Below are positions 14,193 to 26,707 of a DNA stretch of 64,000 bases, piece after piece. The notes under the pieces were generated by a model that was not told where the DNA came from, did not search any database, and worked only from the letters and a program-made list of their open reading frames with translations. How positions within the stretch are numbered: the first letter of the stretch is position 1; each line of letters starts with the position of its first letter. A program made the position numbers and the translations under genes. Source of the DNA: Microplitis mediator (Eukaryota; Arthropoda; Insecta; Hymenoptera; Braconidae); the NCBI RefSeq assembly GCF_029852145.1, contig NC_079970.1:5828001-5892000 (forward strand), in the 5' to 3' direction.

Positions 14193-16293
14193 GTAAAGTC
14201 AGTATTATTTATGTAGTATCCTTTACTACATATTGGAGTACTCGCCCTAGTCGAAAAATAGAACCTCTATAGTGCAGAAACGGAAATCAGCGCAGCATAG
14301 AGGTTCAAATGAGGTTCAGAAATACGTTCATTTGCAGCCGCAATTCGAGGTTTGAATTGAAGTATGATACTGAAGTTAGCAGACGTCTAATAATTTTTGG
14401 AATTTTTTTTAGACGATAAACCAGAAGAAAAAAATTGCACCTGTAGTTTTTTAAATTTTCTACATGTGCATATTTTTAGTTTTTTTTTCTTCAAATTTAA
14501 TTGTTCAAAATAAAATCAAAAAATTTTGAATTGTCTGCTAACTTCAAGATCATAATTGAAGTTCATTTTTTCGACCCGGTTCACAATTACAAATGTTTTA
14601 CTACCATATCGTGGTTAGAACTACAATTTTTTTTCCGTGTTTTTAGAAGTGAATTTTACTCCAAACCGGAGTTTCAATATTAAAATAAACTTCCTCTTGG
14701 AGTGAATTTCACTCTGAGGGGATTAAATAAATACGTAGTCATCCGCTCCACATACACTCTGGATTTAATCCGCATTCACTACGCAAATTTTTTACATTGT
14801 AAGGTCAAAAATAAATAATAATAATGATAATAATAATAACATCCATTAAATGTATGTGTAGAGAGTAGAGTAGTGATTTAATGAGATCGGGCGCGTATAG
14901 TAGAGTTGTTAAATTATTTTTTTTCTCACTAATTTAATCTTTAAACATGCTGAAGATCATTAGTACTATCGGTCGTTCGATCGTGTATTTTCTCACTTTT
15001 TTTTATTCATCGGTATCCAATTTATTTTTAATGCGATAATTCACATATATTTATTTTTATTTACTTACTATTATTACTGTTATTATTATTATTAGTTAGC
15101 GGTTTATTTTATTTTAAAGTTAAATTGCTGGTATAAGAGCAGATCGGCTGATAAATAAAATTATCGGGCAATTCCTATGATCAAGAATCACTTAATCAAT
15201 CAGTACTTTTCAATCGTCTCTTGAGTGGAAATAAAAATAAGAAGAGTTCTTGCTTGGGATGATGGTGGTGGTGGTGGGACTAATGCTGGAGCTGGACGTT
15301 TCAGCTGGTATGGATCCCAACGTAATAAACCCTCGGCTATTATACACATCGGTAGATATTGAACGTCCGGCGCTTCCTCATCTCCGATCGTAAGATCTTA
15401 CGGCGTGGAAAATTATTCTCTCTTTCTTGGCTAGTGCAGTATAAGATTTCCAAGGTTTGATTTATTGAGCCGATCAAACTGCAGAGCTGGTGCTGCGCTT
15501 TCTTGGCTCTCGCTGACTTGGATCTATCAATGATGAATATTGTAATTTCTCTCTGTGTATTTTCGTAATGGATTATTGATAACTTATATTTATATATACG
15601 TGCATTTATTTCTTCCTGCATATACTTAGCGTGTGTTGGACATAAAAAAAATGATTTAACATTTTTCACGTCATAGGCTACATCGATGATTGAATATAAA
15701 TATGATGTATTGATTATAATTGCATTTAATGTACGCAAAATATATCACGATAATTTTCGTTCGGTTCTTTTTTATCAATGGGTTTATTTAATTATACAAC
15801 AATCGATATCAATCTTTTTTGACGGCTGAAATTATTTCTAGTTCAAGTATTTCGTGGCTGATTAAAAATTATTAACAGAACTTACGTCTTACAACACAAC
15901 TCATTTTACTACAGTCCTGTCAATTTATAAATTAATTTCCCAACCTTCGTACAGTTTTTAATTTCCTCTTTCATTTCTAAGACTCGTAATTAGTCTATTG
16001 AAAAATTTCGTCTTATTTTGTGTTATTACACATTACAGTCATTACGAAAGAAATAACTTAAAATTTAAAATAGGGAAAGTTTTGAAGTGAGGTAAAATCA
16101 ACCATACAATAATTTTTGACAAAAATTTAAAAATCTTCTGGCTCTGATTTTTTTTTTTTGATATTTGGATAAAAATTTTTGCTCAGGTAATGAGTTGACA
16201 GTAATTTTTTAAATATTTTTTTATGAGGGCCCATTTTACCCCATATAGATGTTTTTTTTTCTTCGATTGCTTGATGGTTTAAAAAAAGTAGAA

Positions 16294-16880
16294 CACGGAA
16301 AGAAAATTATGGAAACGGTTCCCATAATTTTATAAAATTTTTTCCTATACCAACATAGGAATTATCACCATAAATTATGGGAGCAATTCCTATAATTATC
16401 GGAACAGTTCCCATAATTATGGGAATGATACCCATAACATTATAGGAATGGTTCCTATAATTTATAGGAATGGTTCCTATAATTTATAGGAATGGTTCCT
16501 ATAATTTATAGGAATGGTTCCTATAATAGTATGGGAACTATTACCATAATATTATAGGAATGGTTCCCATATTGGTATAGGAACTATTCCCATATATTAT
16601 GGTAACCATCCTTATAATAGTATGGGAACTATTACCATAATATTATAGGAATGGTTCCCATATTGGTATAGGAACTATTCCCATATATTATGGTAACCAT
16701 CCTTATAATAGTATGGGAACTATTACCATAATATTATAGGAATGGTTCCCATATTGGTATAGGAAGTATTCCCATATATTATGGGAACCATCCCTATAAT
16801 AGTATGGGTACAATTCCTATACCATTATGGGAACTATTCCCATAATGCATAGCAAAAGTTCCCATAATTTTCTTTCAGTG
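16294..16880. mobile_element. Inverted-repeat element carrying a 91-bp tandem array
   Basis: The outer ends form inverted repeats: the left reads cacggaaagaaaattatgg and the right, on the minus strand, cactgaaagaaaattatggg. The interior is made almost wholly of ggaa/ttcc palindromic words. First come about four 22-bp units around 16441-16520 (core ataggaatggttcctata). Then follow three full units and a partial fourth with a 91-bp period, whose tataatagtatggg word starts at 16522, 16613, 16704 and 16795. No open frame is present. The CACTG-type end also occurs in the element at 25594-26239. Confidence 0.75.
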
Positions 16881-19800
16881 AAAATAAATTTTTTGAAGTA
16901 TTGGTTTTGTGACCAACTTTACCCCTTCTTTTTTCTATTGGAAATAATTTTGAATCTCACTAATATTTCTTACTCAGTCAATCAAAAATCTCAAAATTGA
17001 AAAATTTACATCAGCACTTCTGGACCTGAGCTCAGTCATCTCGAACTCCCAAAGATTTCATCTGTCCATACAAGCCGGTGTTAAAGTAAAGTAATTAAAA
17101 AATAATATTTTAAAAAATAATAATGTTATTAATGTCCGAAGAGTATCAATTAAATGAATAATATCGATCCATAATTACAATAAAAAAAAATTTTCATTTA
17201 AAATGATTTATCGACGGATGTTGTGAAATAAATGTTATATTTTTCATACGGCGTGTTGACGAGAATAAATATAAAGTGTATACTTAAAAATATTGAATAT
17301 TTTTTTGATTATGAATAATAACATCCTGGAAAGTAGAACAAGACCACAGTGATCGGACAATGGCGAAAAGGAGGCGGAGTTGATGCCAAAGATACGACAG
17401 GTGAAAGCAGTGGCTCTGCCTAATTTTATGAATATGCGAAATTAATAATTTTTATCTCGAGGCTTCTGATGTACTACCGCAAACTCATTGATTATCTGAC
17501 GCCGTTGAGTGTTGTATAACGAAGACTATGTAATTCAAAGTAATCATTTTTATCTTGAGTTATAATAATCTTACCTCCGTTAAATATCTGTGTATCAATA
17601 ACACTCGTTAAAATAACAACATATTGATGCAATTTAAAAAAATACATACAGTCAAATACACATACACACAAATATATAAGCAACAGATGAATGAGTAATA
17701 ATTCTGTACAAATTATGACATGGTACTCTTATTTAAATCAATAAAGTAGTCTGTTGTACAGTTAATGAACTGATAATTAGTAGCTGCCGAATAAGTTTCA
17801 TTTTATATATTTATATTTATATATATATGAGATATGAGTACTTATGAGCTTACAGTGAACACGAAATTTGATTAATGTCCTGGTGTTGAATTTGTTGAAA
17901 TTTATTGAGCACGCGGTGCTCCAAAGTCTCGACTCCCATCGTCTCACGCGGGTTTTCAATTGAGAGAGAGCAAAACCAACGGTACGATTATAATGGAATA
18001 ATATATTTTATTTTAAACTTGCGAAATATTGTTGTAGTGAAATTTTTTTTTTATTAAATCGTCGAGCTGAAATAAATAATATTAATAAATAAGTTAAATA
18101 ATGGAGATAATTTTTAAGCTTCAGCTCTGTTGGTATTGGGCATTAATTATTTAATGATTGAGTATACTTATTAGTTGCATTACGACAAAATTCTTGTTTT
18201 GTTGGTCATTAATCTCGCGAGCTGTTGGCTAATTTATATACTCAAATTTTATTGTAAAAAAAAAGTGTCTTGTGCACAAAGAATTGTAAATAAAAATCCC
18301 GAGGAATGAAGATATAAATGAATGAAAAAATATTTCTCATCGGTGGTTACACCTGAGTAATATTCAGAGACTCTGATCATGATCAATGACATCTTTACGA
18401 GGTGAGGTACGAGATAAGTCAGTCGAGCTGAGCTGTGAAGGGACGAGGAAGTTGAAACGGTGGTGCTGCTAGAGGATGAAAGATGGAAGATGAAGGATGA
18501 GAGCTAAGATGAAGATGAAGGCGAAGATGGAAATGAAGAACAAGAGACAGAAGTGTTGGGTGTACGATAAATCTGTCGTAGCTTAATTTAACCGAAGTCT
18601 TGAGTTGAAGAACGGTCGATGCACCTCTTACTCAACTCAAATGTCTCGTCTAAGATCAGGGGCTTGCCTTATATACATAAATATATATATATTTATATAA
18701 ATGGATTCTTGTGACGGGCGTGTCTTAGTAAACCAAGAAGTTAGACAAGGTGATGTTACAGTAACAGTTTCTGGTACTCGTCAATGTTTAATGCGCATAT
18801 CAAAATGTAATTTCTATCTGGTTGTCTCGAGAGAAGTCAAGAGAGTCGAGTATCTTGTCTTCTGACAATGGATCATTAAAAATGAATTTTTATAAAACTT
18901 TTATTCGACATCAGTTCTGGTGAATTTAACCAGACAACCGAGTAGCAACTCGTTGTTCTAGACAAGTGTTTTTTGGATAAATAACGAACGATAAAAAATA
19001 ATTTTTTTTTTTAAAGAAGCTCTTACGCGGTAACAAAATTTTCGCTTAACAATTTTATGAGTCGAAATCGGCTTAACGAGGTTCGGTTGGTTTTTCAGTA
19101 TCACTTGCAATATAAGTGTATTGCTGGTCGAATTAACTGGATCTACGTCCAGCTGTATAACGAGACAGAAGAACTAACCAAAGAAAGACGTCGGGATATT
19201 TGGGCGCCATAAACTTAAACCTTACGATTGGGCTGTAATTGTGAAACGATGATAATAAAAGAAGATGGATATATACATCAATTAGTTGCGTCTGTGTATC
19301 AGAGCACAAGTCTTTTGGTAATGAGAAATCAACCATACGGGTTTTATTTTCCGAATGCATCATTGGCTCGCTATATATATAAAATGTGATTCTCTTGAAC
19401 AGAAACATAAATCGTGGACAAAAAAAGGATTAAGTGGTAAATAAATTTGGTTTACTAACAGTATCCTACAGAATTGGAGTATTATAAAGTTTTATTTTCT
19501 TCCGATCTTGAAAAAGAATAAAAAAACTTTTGAGGTTGGACGCTAATAGAGAAATAATGAAAAATAACATATGATAATAAAGTGTTATGGTTTTGTTGCG
19601 GGATCAACCGAGCGTATGCTTAGAATTATCGAGCGGGATTGATCACGGTTCGGGTAATTACTCGTTATTACGTGGATAGGCTCATTACCTGTTATGCGCA
19701 GTTCCTTTTTATTATTATTGAGGATCGCGGTTGGCTCCCACTCAGGTGTTATGAATAAAACTACTCTATAATCTTTCAATTTTATAAACTATTATATTTA

Positions 19801-20530
19801 TAAATGCAAATCGAAATTATAATTATCAGTTTATCACTTTAGGTGTGCTATTATTTTTTATTTTATTGCTATTTAATAACAGCACATTATTGCATGTGCG
19901 AGTTTTTTTTTTCTTTTTCAAGGACTTTACGACGATAAAAAATAAATAATGGATAGTGTTGATAAAATAATTTCTCAAGATATTTTAACGTTGACAGTTG
20001 AATATAAATAAGACAGATGAAAAGATCGGACATTATTAAGCATATCTCTGTCAGCGAGCAACATCGGCTTATGCTCAAGATGTATCATAATTGGTAGAAG
20101 AGTAACTGGGTGTCAGTGTAGATCTTGGACGGCATACACTAGTGGTATAGTATAAGAAAGCATCTATCGACAAGATCGATATTCTGTAAACACGACTTGT
20201 GATTGTCACACACTCGACAGTAGCCTCCGGCATCTACAAACGACTCACCAGCAGCATTGCATTATTAGCTGTTTATATCGTGTACCACGACTCGATCCAT
20301 TTATTTAGTCGTATGACAGGTGGCTCGCCCTCCGCGCGCTTAAACATTCCCACGTTTCGTCAGATTCTTCGCGGGAACAATCATTTGCATTTGCTTACAC
20401 TGGACCCTGTCCTGTAGCTATCACGTTTTTATTTTAATAACTGAGAAAATATTTCTGCCGCTTCCCTAGAAGCTCTTATCAAACAATAACAATAACAACA
20501 ACAACAATAAAAATGATATTTCAAATGCCC

Positions 20531-21536
20531 ATGCACGGCGAGAAAAATTTTGTCATTTTAGCGATTCAAAGTATAGTCAAACAGTTGATTGTGACAATAA
20601 CTATTCATTTGTTAATTATTCCAACACGTATAGATAATTTAACAACATCCTTATTGATTTTAATGATTTATAGTATCGTTAAATAAACTATTCAATGTTT
20701 GTCCTTGAATGAGAGTTCATATCTTAATTTGAGCCATACTCCGAAAAGTTGCCATCGAGATTCAGTTATTTTGACAAAATAGGTTATCGTTTTGTCATTA
20801 TGCGTATTCGTATCGTTATATTGACAATACGATGGATCGTAACAGCGTTGATTAAGAACGTGAAACTTGCGCAGTTAGGCAAATGTCAATCTAACCATCA
20901 AAAATCCTTTGTGAGCGTCGTGTCACATATTTTTTATTAGTAATTAACGAGCTTTTCGGTTATTATAATTGAGATAATCTAATTAAAATGGATGTGTACC
21001 TATTGTATAATCACAATAGTTTTTACGGACTGATTTTAATAATTATTTTCCAATGTAAAAAAATTTTAATGCTTCCAGATAATTTTTTTTGCTTTGTTAT
21101 AATTAATAGATTTATATCAAGCGCGGATTGACATTTTCAGCTTTAAAAAATGTCTTAGTATTTGTATTTTAACCAATAAAATTATTTCTTGAATTTTTTT
21201 TTTTTAAATTATTGTTAGCAACTGATTAATCAATACAAGTTACTGAGCCTGAATATTGAAACATATCATATTATGAAATGGTTAATGAGGCTGTATTCTT
21301 AACTTGACATCTTTCAATTTACACATATTTTGTTTTATCTAAAAGTATCTACAAGATTGTCTTATCAGCATTTCTTCGGATACCTATAATGACAATAGTA
21401 TTGCCAATTTGACGTTACGCTGCGACGATACTTGAAAATGACTGTACAGAATATCGTAAAAAAATTTGACTATAAAGAGTATAGCTGTAGTAACGAAATG
21501 TTCAGTTGTTTTGACGAGATTTTTCTCGCCGTGCAT
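20531..21536. mobile_element. 1-kb non-autonomous DNA transposon next to an exon
   Basis: Terminal inverted repeats of about 23 bp: the left is atgcacggcgagaaaaattt and the right, on the minus strand, atgcacggcgagaaaaatct, each followed by tgtca/cgtca. The interior is AT-rich and has no transposase frame. The right end lies 46 bp upstream of the exon that starts at 21583, between the probable branch-point zone and older intron sequence. The family is not named here; the target-site duplication is unclear. Confidence 0.7.
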
Positions 21537-21582
21537 TTTTTTTCTTAGCAATTTTTAACGGATTGTGATTTTGCTTTTGCAG

Positions 21583-21751
21583 GCGGCGGGACCGCCAGTG
21601 CAGCTTGAACCCGTGGACCTGTCGGTGAAGACTCCGGTTGTTTTGCAGGTGCCTCGTTACAGTCCAGCGGCAGCATTAATTACCGCTTCGGCCAGGAGGA
21701 TTCCATCGCCGTCGACAACACCCACACCGCTGCCGATCTGCCCGTCTACTG
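21583..21751 (+). CDS. KLF3/8/12-like transcription factor exon with CtBP motif
   Basis: A 169-nt internal exon with a ttgcttttgcag acceptor and a gtgagt donor. It starts on a full codon and ends after the first base of a codon. The peptide begins AAGPPVQLEPVDLSVKTP and continues with a Ser/Pro/Thr/Ala-rich tail ending PLPICPST. EPVDLSVK matches the PxDLS motif that binds the co-repressor CtBP. In Krüppel-like factors 3, 8 and 12 this motif stands in a similar disordered setting N-terminal to three C2H2 zinc fingers. The expected role is therefore nuclear, sequence-specific repression at CACCC/GC-box sites. The zinc-finger exons are not in view, so the family call rests on this motif and context. 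Other PxDLS repressors (for example ZEB-like proteins or other zinc-finger proteins) remain possible. Confidence 0.65.
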
Positions 21752-24700
21752 GTGAGTGCTTTTATACATATATATGTATTTATATTTATGTAGATGTATT
21801 TGTAGCTCGTACTAGGTATGGTAGGGTCGCTAGCTAGATATCTACCAGAAAGATAGCTGTAGCTCAAACTCTCTGATGTGAAAATTCTCCGTAATTATTC
21901 AACAGTCGTGCGGTTTTCACAAAGGTCACATCACGGGTCACGGGTGTCCAGTTTTTGCATGCATGGAATATTGATTAAACACAGGTTAACGACTTCGTGA
22001 CCGAAATGTTTAATCATCAATTATTGCTGCTATTATAATTGTTTTTTATAATTTTAAATTATTATCATTTTTATTTTTATTTCTATTTCTATTGTGATTA
22101 TTATTATTATGATCACTATCATTCTTCAAGCCAATTATAAAATCAATTTGTCAAATTTATTTTATAATTGGCAAACTAACAAATGGTCGGTACATAAAAA
22201 AATAAAAAACAGTAGACTTTGTGAAAGAAAAGGCACACACCCGTTATTAAATGCTGTTTTAAAAAATACTGCGTTAGAATGGAGTAGATTAGAGGCCCAA
22301 TTTAAGCGTAAAGTAACTTTCACCTGGTTAACTGAACGTGGTAATTGTCTGCGTAATGTACCCCGTGTGTAAGTAACGATCGTTATTCGTTTGCCCGAGG
22401 TAAACCTCGCTCTGTGTTCCGCAGATTAAAATTCCACAAAGGCGAATTATTCCCGTGTAGCTGAGCAGAGTAGACGTAAAAAATAAATTAACTAAAAAAC
22501 AACAACATTTACAACTAAAGAATAAACAAAATAAATAACAACAACAACAGCAGCAGCAAGAGAAAGAAGAAATAACAAGATTTAAAACATTATGGACTCT
22601 TACGGTATAATAAAATAGAATTGAATTAGCCAAAGAGAAACCAAAATCCACGCATATCTCCAATTCCGCGATTAATCTCGTCGATCTTTTTGTTTTTTTC
22701 GACATTCGCTTGGTGAATTTCTTCGTGTTCTACTGCAGTGATGTGGAGCCATTGAGTACAAAAGGAAAAGAAATAAAAAATAAAATTCCTCGTCACTGGT
22801 TGCTATTCAGGCAGTGTGTCTTTTTCAAACGCGTTTCCACCTGTTTCAAGAGTCTTCTTCACCTCTACACTATCCGCCAACTCTTCTGCTTTTGCTTCTT
22901 CTTCTACTTCTTCTTCTTATCCCTCTTCAACAGAACTTATTCTTCTTTTTACCCGCAGTATAGTTTCTTTCCATAGTACTTCTCACTTTAATTCTTTCTC
23001 CTCCGCTTGTTCCACGTCGAATATCTCAAACCAACTCGGCACACCATCCGAGAACAGGTGCACAGGTGGAACATGAGCCGGAACGGCTTCGAGGGGGCCG
23101 TTTCTCGGTAAGCTTGCAAAGGCACTGTTGACATTCCCCAGGAGAAAACCACGCAGATAGACCCGGATGACCGAGACGTATATCTCACGTCTCAAGCCAG
23201 AGAGAGAACACCTCGATCCGATATCCCTTCACCTCTCGCCGCCTCTCTAAGCTCCATCCCTCTCGACATTCTATTGTTTTCCCGCAAATAACCGATTCCC
23301 GTTGAGATAGCCAGATATTTAACTCCACTCGATTCGCTCCAGCGACATCTGCTTGTTTACCTGTTCATACATTTAATAGAAATATATGTCTTTGTGCATA
23401 TATATTTATCTATAGCTGGTCTCTGGGAACCTACTTGTCAATAAGGACAGGATATAACGCTTCCAAAGACTCTTCTATATATCTTGGAGCGGCAATAAAT
23501 TTAAAACTTTCAGCCTCGATCGTCCTGACTGTCGGAAAATTCCTATCGTACGTCAATACCTTATACGTGGTCTCGGGTCTTTTGGAGATCGGCTTCAATA
23601 TCCGTCGTGACGTAATCAAAAATAAAACCGCTAAGCCGCCGCCTTACACAGTCTGTGATTATTTTACTCAACGTCCGTCGGTTTATAATTTTCATCAAAA
23701 TGTATCAAAATTTTAATTTTACATAAACGGTAATTTTTTTTTACTTCTCAGTTGTAAAATTTCATAATTTATGTTCGGTAAAAAAAAAAAAAAAATACTT
23801 AAAAATAGTTTTTTTTCAAACAGTAATTACTCTTTGTAAGAAAGTTGAAGGATTAATTACTGTTCTCTTTTGTAAAGTCGACTCCAACTATTTATTTATT
23901 TGTTATATTCATTTTTTTCATTTTCTAATGGTATTGAAATTTCACTGGCGAGGAACAATTATTTTTAGGACAAAGCTCGTCTAAATAAATGTGTATATAA
24001 ATAGAGTTGACTGAAAAAAATGAAGAGGGAATTCATCACGAGAGCTCGTGGACTCTCGTAAAGTTGTTGGAGATTAATCCCGCGGAGGCGAGGCCCGTTT
24101 ACAATGAGCCACCACGGTCCTTCCCACGAACAAACGGGAAATCCTCAGTCGGGTATACCCCTTTGTCGAGAGATGAATGTTACTTTTTTTTTTTTAGTTT
24201 ATAAATCCGCCGCCGCGTCTAGTCTTCCAGTGAAAGCGTATAGAGACGTTGCTAACAATTGTTAAAAATTAATACACACACACACGTGCACACACACATC
24301 GACTATTTGTTAGTCTAAACCATCGTTGCTATTAATCATAGTGTAAAGTATCAATGAATTGTTAAATCGCACGGATAGAAAGGTACGATAAGAATAAGGA
24401 CGGCAACCTCGTACGTCTATATTATATTTTTTAAACAAAACTCACATATATCCGTAACAAAAGTATATTTTATTTTTCTAACAATATATAATATTATCTT
24501 TCCACATATATTTATTCATGTGGGCGTTCTTTATATTTTACACCTTATAACTATTATTATTATTGTATTTTTATTAAGTTCATTCTTATTAACTTTATCG
24601 CGAGAAGATAATATGACAGATAGCAGTAACATTGTTGGGAGTTGACTTGTGTTCACGCTCCCAGACTTTGATTGTCTTTGATTAATTGCATGCGCTTTTA

Positions 24701-25334
24701 ATTTTCTCGATGAGCAGCCTGGAAAGAGAGTGACTGACTTTAACTCAAACCTACATCTAGATAAATAATAATATAGATACGTATATTTTTTTCTTTTGTA
24801 CTAAAATCACTAGAAAGTCACTCGGTTCCTACGACTGTTTACCTCGTGATTATAAATTATAAAATAACAAAACTATCTTACAAGGATTTAAAGATACGAT
24901 CGGGCGGATGTAGAATCGAGAGGACTCTAGCATTACGCCACCCAGCGACGAAACGGTATAACTACAGCTAACCGCTGGGTAAGGAGTCTTCTATATTATT
25001 GTTATTATTATGAGTATCTCGGTGAAGTCGATCGAGATAAATCGTATGGGTATTCAGTATATAGTGGGTTTATGCCAAGGTGGGGCAAACTCGAGTGCCC
25101 GCTCGTAAGACGGGTAGCAATAGGCAACGTGGTCATATCACGCCTCGAGCACACCGCAAGAGATATCATCTCTCCGCTTAGCTATATACTCTCAGATCCT
25201 CTACACTCGTATCGGCTTCTTATTTTACATCTAAGCATTTACTTGGACGTACATATATACATTTCTAAATAACTCGATCGCAGCTCACTTGAGACCGTTC
25301 AAACCTATCGCCACGTTATCCATAAACAAAGTAT

Positions 25335-26707
25335 GCACGCAAAAAAAAAAAAAAATGATAAATTGTAGTCGGATTTTCAATTGATTTTTATTGTTTGAAC
25401 CGTAAACCCACATCAAAGAAGGTAATTCATAAAGAATATAATATTGAAAGCGAAAAAGTATAAGAATGATTCTCTAAAATATATTGATATGAAAAAAAAA
25501 AAATAGTCACTTTTGGTCTTCAAATTTTATTGTTTGAAATGATAAAATACGTGATCTTGCCATATAGATATAGCCGCGCATCATTAATACTTTACACTGA
25601 AAAAAAGTTTAATTCCTATTGGTATACACTTTTTTAATGAATTGGTATTGCGAATATGATATAAAAAAGTTTAAGTATTATCGCAATACTCTGTTTAAGT
25701 GAGTGACTTATATTTTCCGTACGATACTATAGCAAGTCCAAAAAGTATAATAAAAAAAATTCCCGCGTAAGACTCGGCGCGTATTTTGCATCTTTTTTCC
25801 CCGTGTTTATATTATACCTTTAGCCTATACATTGTTCTGAAGAGCATTAATAGGATTATTTACATAATTGGAATTAAAAACAATCATTTATGGATTCATT
25901 GGTGAAAAATAAATTAACCAAGTAGAATTTATCATCCTATCATCAAGTATTATCACTATTTGGGTTTATTGTCATTTCTTTAATCTATAGCAATATTTAA
26001 TTCCATAAGCTTTCTTTTCTAATTCTGTGAATTTATGAGTGTAAGAATTTGAGTGTAGTGCTGATATGAGTTTTGCGGTGCCGCTAAAACTCGGTTTAAG
26101 AGTATGACTTAAACGAGTTTAAGTGTAGTGCTTCAAAATATTGCGTTGAGACTTATATTTGGTATAAGTATATTCGCAATACCAAATATTGCGATATCAC
26201 TTAAATTTATAAGCGTGGGACATACTTTTTTTTCAGTGTTGTATAATTCTTTCATATACATTAAAAGCTTACAAACACAAGTGAAATTTTGTTGTTTGAA
26301 ACTATAAAAACTGATGCGCTTAAGATATACTTTTTGACAATTTGAAGAAAGTAATAATTATATACCGTTGTACATAAAATCAATTGTTCGACATTGAAAA
26401 TTTTATTTATCATACTGAATGTTTTATTACTTCTTTACTATAAACTTAAATGTTTCAAAAATCGAATGTTGAAGCTGTAACGTTAAATTATTATAATTTC
26501 ATTTTTTTATCTATCAAACAGTAATTTCTATTACTTGTAACATCATTTATTTACATATAAACTTCAAATTTCAATATTTAAATTAAGATTATTATAATAT
26601 ATTCAATAAAACCACGAAATTACTGTTTACAATGATATTAAACTGTGACCACATTATAAATTTTTAGTTGTCAATTACTAATTTTTATAATTCATTTTTT
26701 TGCGTGT
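25335..26707. mobile_element. 1.4-kb inverted-repeat element, split by a later insertion
   Basis: The left end reads gcacgcaaaaaaaa followed by atgataaattgtagt. The right end, on the minus strand, reads acacgcaaaaaaatgaatta followed by taaaaattagt. A second element with different ends (25594-26239) lies inside. Sequence on both sides of that inner element shares the words ttgtttgaa and aaatttt. No transposase frame is visible. The call depends on the paired ends only and could be chance for the A-tract part. Confidence 0.4.
25594..26239. mobile_element. CACTG-ended inverted-repeat element
   Basis: A 646-bp element. The left end is acactgaaaaaaagttta and the right end, on the minus strand, acactgaaaaaaaagtat. 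Inside are repeated words ggtattgcgaatat, gcaatac and gtttaagtg in both orientations, including gcaatatttggtattgcg near the right end. The ends resemble those of the element at 16294-16880 (cactgaaag), which suggests one transposase family mobilised both. No coding capacity. Confidence 0.65.

Larger units (their letters stand above)
13687..14796. mobile_element. Degenerate inverted-repeat transposon with nested insertions
   Basis: The ends are imperfect inverted repeats. The left reads tgtgaaaaattggg then ctgcggatttt, and the right, read on the minus strand, begins tgtaaaaaatttgcg followed by gtgaatgcggattaaatcc. Both arms are rich in the motif cggagt / ggagtgaa. No transposase frame is visible, so it is a non-autonomous or decayed element. 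Two smaller palindromic elements (13929-14011 and 14048-14192) sit inside it, which makes it older than they are. Family unknown. Confidence 0.5.
6036..21582 (+). other. Long intron of the KLF-like gene (inferred)
   Basis: If the exons at 5946 and 21583 belong together, this is a 15.5-kb intron with a gtgagt donor and a ttttgcag acceptor. It holds simple repeats and several inverted-repeat transposon-like elements, listed separately. Open frames of 60-190 codons occur at 8846-9367, 9691-10221, 10791-11372 and, on the minus strand, 15340-15738. They lack supporting splice or domain evidence. Fly and wasp transcription-factor genes often have introns of this size, which is consistent but not proof. 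Confidence 0.5.

Noticed and set aside
15340..15738. 132-codon minus-strand open frame in AT-rich DNA
   Set aside because: Long for such AT-rich sequence, but there is no recognisable domain, signal or splice pattern. Conservation data would be needed to keep it.
16441..16880. Possible CRISPR array
   Set aside because: The repeats are contiguous tandem units with no unique spacers, inside a eukaryotic inverted-repeat element.
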